Origin: Geothermobacter ehrlichii
Lineage (GTDB): Bacteria > Desulfobacterota > Desulfuromonadia > Desulfuromonadales > Geothermobacteraceae
NCBI RefSeq assembly: GCF_008124615.1
Contig: NZ_VNIB01000014.1
Span: forward strand, 41,074 to 105,073
Length of the DNA: 64,000 bases
Direction of reading: 5' to 3'
Part shown: piece by piece, positions 62,192-64,000 of the stretch
Position numbering within the stretch: the stretch's first letter is position 1
Layout of the letters: every line of letters starts with the position of its first letter
Made by a program: the position numbers and the translations under genes
The notes under the pieces: model-generated
Database searches by the model: none
What the model was told of the DNA's origin: nothing
What the model saw: only the letters and a program-made list of their open reading frames with translations

Positions 62192-62980
62192 TCAAGGATT
62201 GCGCGTCGTTTCGCCGCCGGCCGAGACCGGCGGCAGCGGTCCGAGATGGTCGAGGAAGACGCGGCTCTTCAGGGGATGCGGCAGCATCTGCTCCAGTGCC
62301 TCGGTGACCAGCGGCGCCCCCTCGCCCAGGGTCCTGGTGCCGAGCCGGATGCCGTCGAAGCGGTCGACGGCCGTCTCCCGGCAGCGGGCCAGGCTGCCCA
62401 GAGTGGTCAGCGCTACCGGCCGGGCGCCGGGAACCGCGCAGGCCGAACAGAGACTGCCGTCGTGCCGGGCGCTGAAACGGGCGTCGTCCGGCAGGGATCC
62501 GCCGCAGACGGCGCAGTGCAGCAGATGCGGTTCGTGGCCGGAGAGCCGCAGCAGACGCAACTCCAACAGCAGCCGGTACTCGGCGCGGGCACCGTTTCGC
62601 TCGAGCTGCGCCAGCAGGGTGTCCAGCAGGCGGAAGACCTCGGGATGACAGCCACCCTCGCCGAACAACATCTCGACCAGTTCGCAGGCGTAGCCGGCCA
62701 GAGCCATGGCCTTCAGGTCGTTCCGCAAACCGGCCCGCAGCGAGACCAGCTCCGCCTCGCGCAGGGAGACCAGCGCCGAACCGGGGCGCGGCCGCCAGAC
62801 CAGCCGCACCAGCGAAAAAGGCTCGAAAGCGGCGCCGAAGCGCCTTCGGCTTTTGCGGGCGCCACGGGCGAACCCCTTGACCAGGCCGTCATCGGGGGTA
62901 AAGAAGCTGACGATGCGGTCGGCCTCTCCGTAATCGGTGTGGCGCAGGATGATGGCGTCCGTCGTTCGCGGCTGCTGCAT
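62192..62980 (-). CDS. recO: DNA repair protein RecO
   Basis: 262 residues. N-terminal OB fold (TDAIILRHTDYGEADRIVSFFTPDDGLVKGFARGARKSRRRFGAAFEPF) with the RecO signature, a helical middle, and a zinc-binding Cys set (LLHCAVCGGSLPDDARF, LCSACA). Acts with RecR to load RecA on gaps and anneal DNA. It is the first gene of the recO-glyQ-glyS-ppdK cluster, with about 150 bp before glyQ. Confidence 0.95.
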   Translation of the reverse strand: MQQPRTTDAIILRHTDYGEADRIVSFFTPDDGLVKGFARGARKSRRRFGAAFEPFSLVRLVWRPRPGSALVSLREAELVSLRAGLRNDLKAMALAGYACELVEMLFGEGGCHPEVFRLLDTLLAQLERNGARAEYRLLLELRLLRLSGHEPHLLHCAVCGGSLPDDARFSARHDGSLCSACAVPGARPVALTTLGSLARCRETAVDRFDGIRLGTRTLGEGAPLVTEALEQMLPHPLKSRVFLDHLGPLPPVSAGGETTRNP

Positions 62981-63326
62981 GGTTGAAATCGGTTACTGCC
63001 GGACAATGCCGTTCCATGGCTCTGAGCTGGCAAGCCGCCACGACGTCATTCGATGACGGCCGCCAGACCAATGGTCCCTGTGGCGACATTGCCATTTGAA
63101 TTCACCGCCCGTGGGAAAACAAGCAAAATTTTCGCCCATATGGCAAAGGATTGGAACTGAGGGGGAAATTGAATACACGCTATACACGCTATCGGAGAAA
63201 AACAGCCCACAGCCGAAGTATTGATGCTGTCAAAACAAAGAGTGTCCTGGTAATATATCCAACCTGATCCGGAAATATCCGCCTGCTGCAGTCATTTCAT
63301 CCGCAAAATCGCAAAGGAGCCTTCCC
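62981..63326. other. 346-bp region between recO and the monoheme cytochrome
   Basis: No gene is supported. It contains the divergent promoter region for recO and the cytochrome c gene, AT-rich around 63120-63245, and a 9-bp tandem repeat (ATACACGCT, 63173-63181 and 63182-63190) that also occurs in the ferredoxin/ackA intergenic region near 14570. I cannot assign a clear promoter. Confidence 0.5.
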
Positions 63327-63857
63327 ATGTTCAAGGCAACAGGACTCGGAAAAGTCGTAATTGCAACGGTCGCGATCGCCTCGGTGAGCCTTTTTTCGGC
63401 TGCTTTTTGCCTGGCATCCGACACGGGACATGGTATGCATCCCAAAGAGCAAGCGGCCGGCGTTCACCTTTCCCCCGACGTAAAAGCCATCCTGAACGAG
63501 GAAATGCGGGGCATTGAAGGGGGCATGATAAAAATCATCACGGCCATTTCGACGGGTGACTGGAAAACCATCGCCACAACCGGAGAGCAAATCAGGGACA
63601 GCTTCATCCTGAAGCAGAAACTCACCAGCAAACAGATGAACGAGCTGCACCGGGCCCTGCCGGCCGACTTCGTTGCCATGGACAGAAGCTTCCACGCCGC
63701 CGCCGGAAAACTGGCCCGTGCCGCTCACCGGCACGATGGTGAACTCGTCAGTTTCTATTTCTACAAACTCCACAGTCAATGTATCAGCTGCCATTCCCGA
63801 TACGCCACAGAGCGTTTTCCCGATCTGAAACAGGAACCGAAGAGTGACCACCACTAA
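63327..63857 (+). CDS. Monoheme cytochrome c, periplasmic (cytochrome c'/c556-like)
   Basis: 176 residues with a signal peptide (MFKATGLGKVVIATVAIASVSLFSAAFCLAS) and a single CxxCH (CISCH) near the C-terminus, with no other heme site. The body is helical (EMRGIEGGMIKIITAISTGDWKTIATTGEQI), like cytochrome c' or c556, and C-terminal heme placement fits that fold. GGAG is upstream of ATG 63327. The role could be electron transfer or NO/oxygen binding. It ends about 80 bp before an IS3-family element. Confidence 0.83.
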   Translation: MFKATGLGKVVIATVAIASVSLFSAAFCLASDTGHGMHPKEQAAGVHLSPDVKAILNEEMRGIEGGMIKIITAISTGDWKTIATTGEQIRDSFILKQKLTSKQMNELHRALPADFVAMDRSFHAAAGKLARAAHRHDGELVSFYFYKLHSQCISCHSRYATERFPDLKQEPKSDHH

Positions 63858-63920
63858 GCAGAAAAACTCTCGCCTTTCATCTTTTAGTTCCAACAGAAAA
63901 GAGGTTGGCCTTCCCCCGGC

Positions 63921-64000
63921 TTAGTGGACACCGGGTTAGGCTGCAAGTTTAAAATAGGCCGCTTCGTATTCAGCCGGGCTTTTGTAGCCCAGCGTTGAGT
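63921..64000 (-). mobile_element. Right end of an IS3-family insertion sequence (partial)
   Basis: The sequence AGTGGACACCGGGTTAGG near 63923-63940 looks like an IS3-family terminal repeat. It is followed on the minus strand by the transposase C-terminus. The element extends past the window edge, so its left end and group cannot be read. Confidence 0.7.
63936..64000 (-). CDS. IS3-family transposase, C-terminal end (partial)
   Basis: About 21 codons are visible and end at TAA (63938-63936): STLGYKSPAEYEAAYFKLAA. This is the typical C-terminus of the IS3 orfB DDE transposase (the TLGYxSPxEYE motif). The rest lies beyond the window. Confidence 0.8.
   Translation of the reverse strand, partial: STLGYKSPAEYEAAYFKLAA

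Overview
The window reads as about 64 kb of chromosome from a high-GC, anaerobic, cytochrome-rich member of the Desulfuromonadia (Geobacter/Desulfuromonas/Geothermobacter relatives). This is inferred from gene content, not from a database search: a five-heme cytochrome c with a Rieske/cytochrome b pair, a bacteriohemerythrin, the recO-glyQ-glyS-ppdK order, a split glycine decarboxylase (gcvPA/gcvPB), ackA/pta, an FmdE-like protein and a GGEEF response regulator. Dense coding with long antisense open frames in most genes fits a GC content above 60 percent.

Left end (1-7478): the end of an integrated genomic island. Reading leftward from a tRNA-Arg(CCG) gene there are repeats that could serve recombination, a small Xre regulator diverging from an excisionase-like gene, a tyrosine integrase, an OB/HD-domain protein, an orphan Xre/MbcA/ParS-type antitoxin, a PD-(D/E)XK-like DUF6946-type protein, and a type I methyltransferase (hsdM) that runs off the edge. 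Base composition is lower in GC and genes are sparser than in the rest of the window.

7.6-18.3 kb: a metallo-beta-lactamase-fold exported protein; a cytochrome bc-type complex (Rieske, fused cytochrome b, five-heme cytochrome c); a DUF1573 protein; hpt; a zinc-ribbon/DUF3426 membrane protein; a 2[4Fe-4S] ferredoxin; and ackA and pta flanking a TonB-like gene.

18.3-27.1 kb: a minus-strand one-carbon cassette, folD-metV-metF-gcvT-gcvH-gcvPA-gcvPB, covering C1-tetrahydrofolate interconversion and glycine cleavage or synthesis, then fmdB-like, DUF167, DivIVA-like and YggT genes. A 162-bp inverted-repeat element sits directly upstream of folD.

27.3-43 kb: aroG-type DAHP synthase, lhgO with a bacteriohemerythrin, and a diguanylate cyclase response regulator. 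An unusual minus-strand group follows: a lobe-less OpuAC-like protein, a DUF362 protein, a membrane polyferredoxin and a DUF3047 protein. Next come two lipoproteins (one joins a beta-helix to a PQQ-type propeller), a permease, an FmdE-like protein, an AAA protein with degenerate Walker motifs, and glpK.

43-47 kb: a TPP riboswitch controlling thiF-thiS-thiG-thiH-thiE. It abuts a wrecked outer-membrane phospholipase gene (pldA) that carries a second copy of the inverted-repeat element and is truncated by a third, partial copy.

47.4-64 kb: an SLC13-type permease, a periplasmic binding lipoprotein, a radical SAM protein, a rhomboid protease with TPR-like tail, a fumarylacetoacetase-family hydrolase, a DUF2520 protein, endonuclease V, a D-2-hydroxyacid dehydrogenase, ppdK, glyS, glyQ, recO, a monoheme cytochrome c and, at the right edge, the C-terminal end of an IS3-family transposase.

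The strongest candidates for something undescribed are the about 160-bp element with CTGAATCAGTGAG termini (two full copies, one remnant, linked to destruction of pldA), the pseudo-AAA protein, and the redox/binding-protein cluster at 31.4-35.1 kb.
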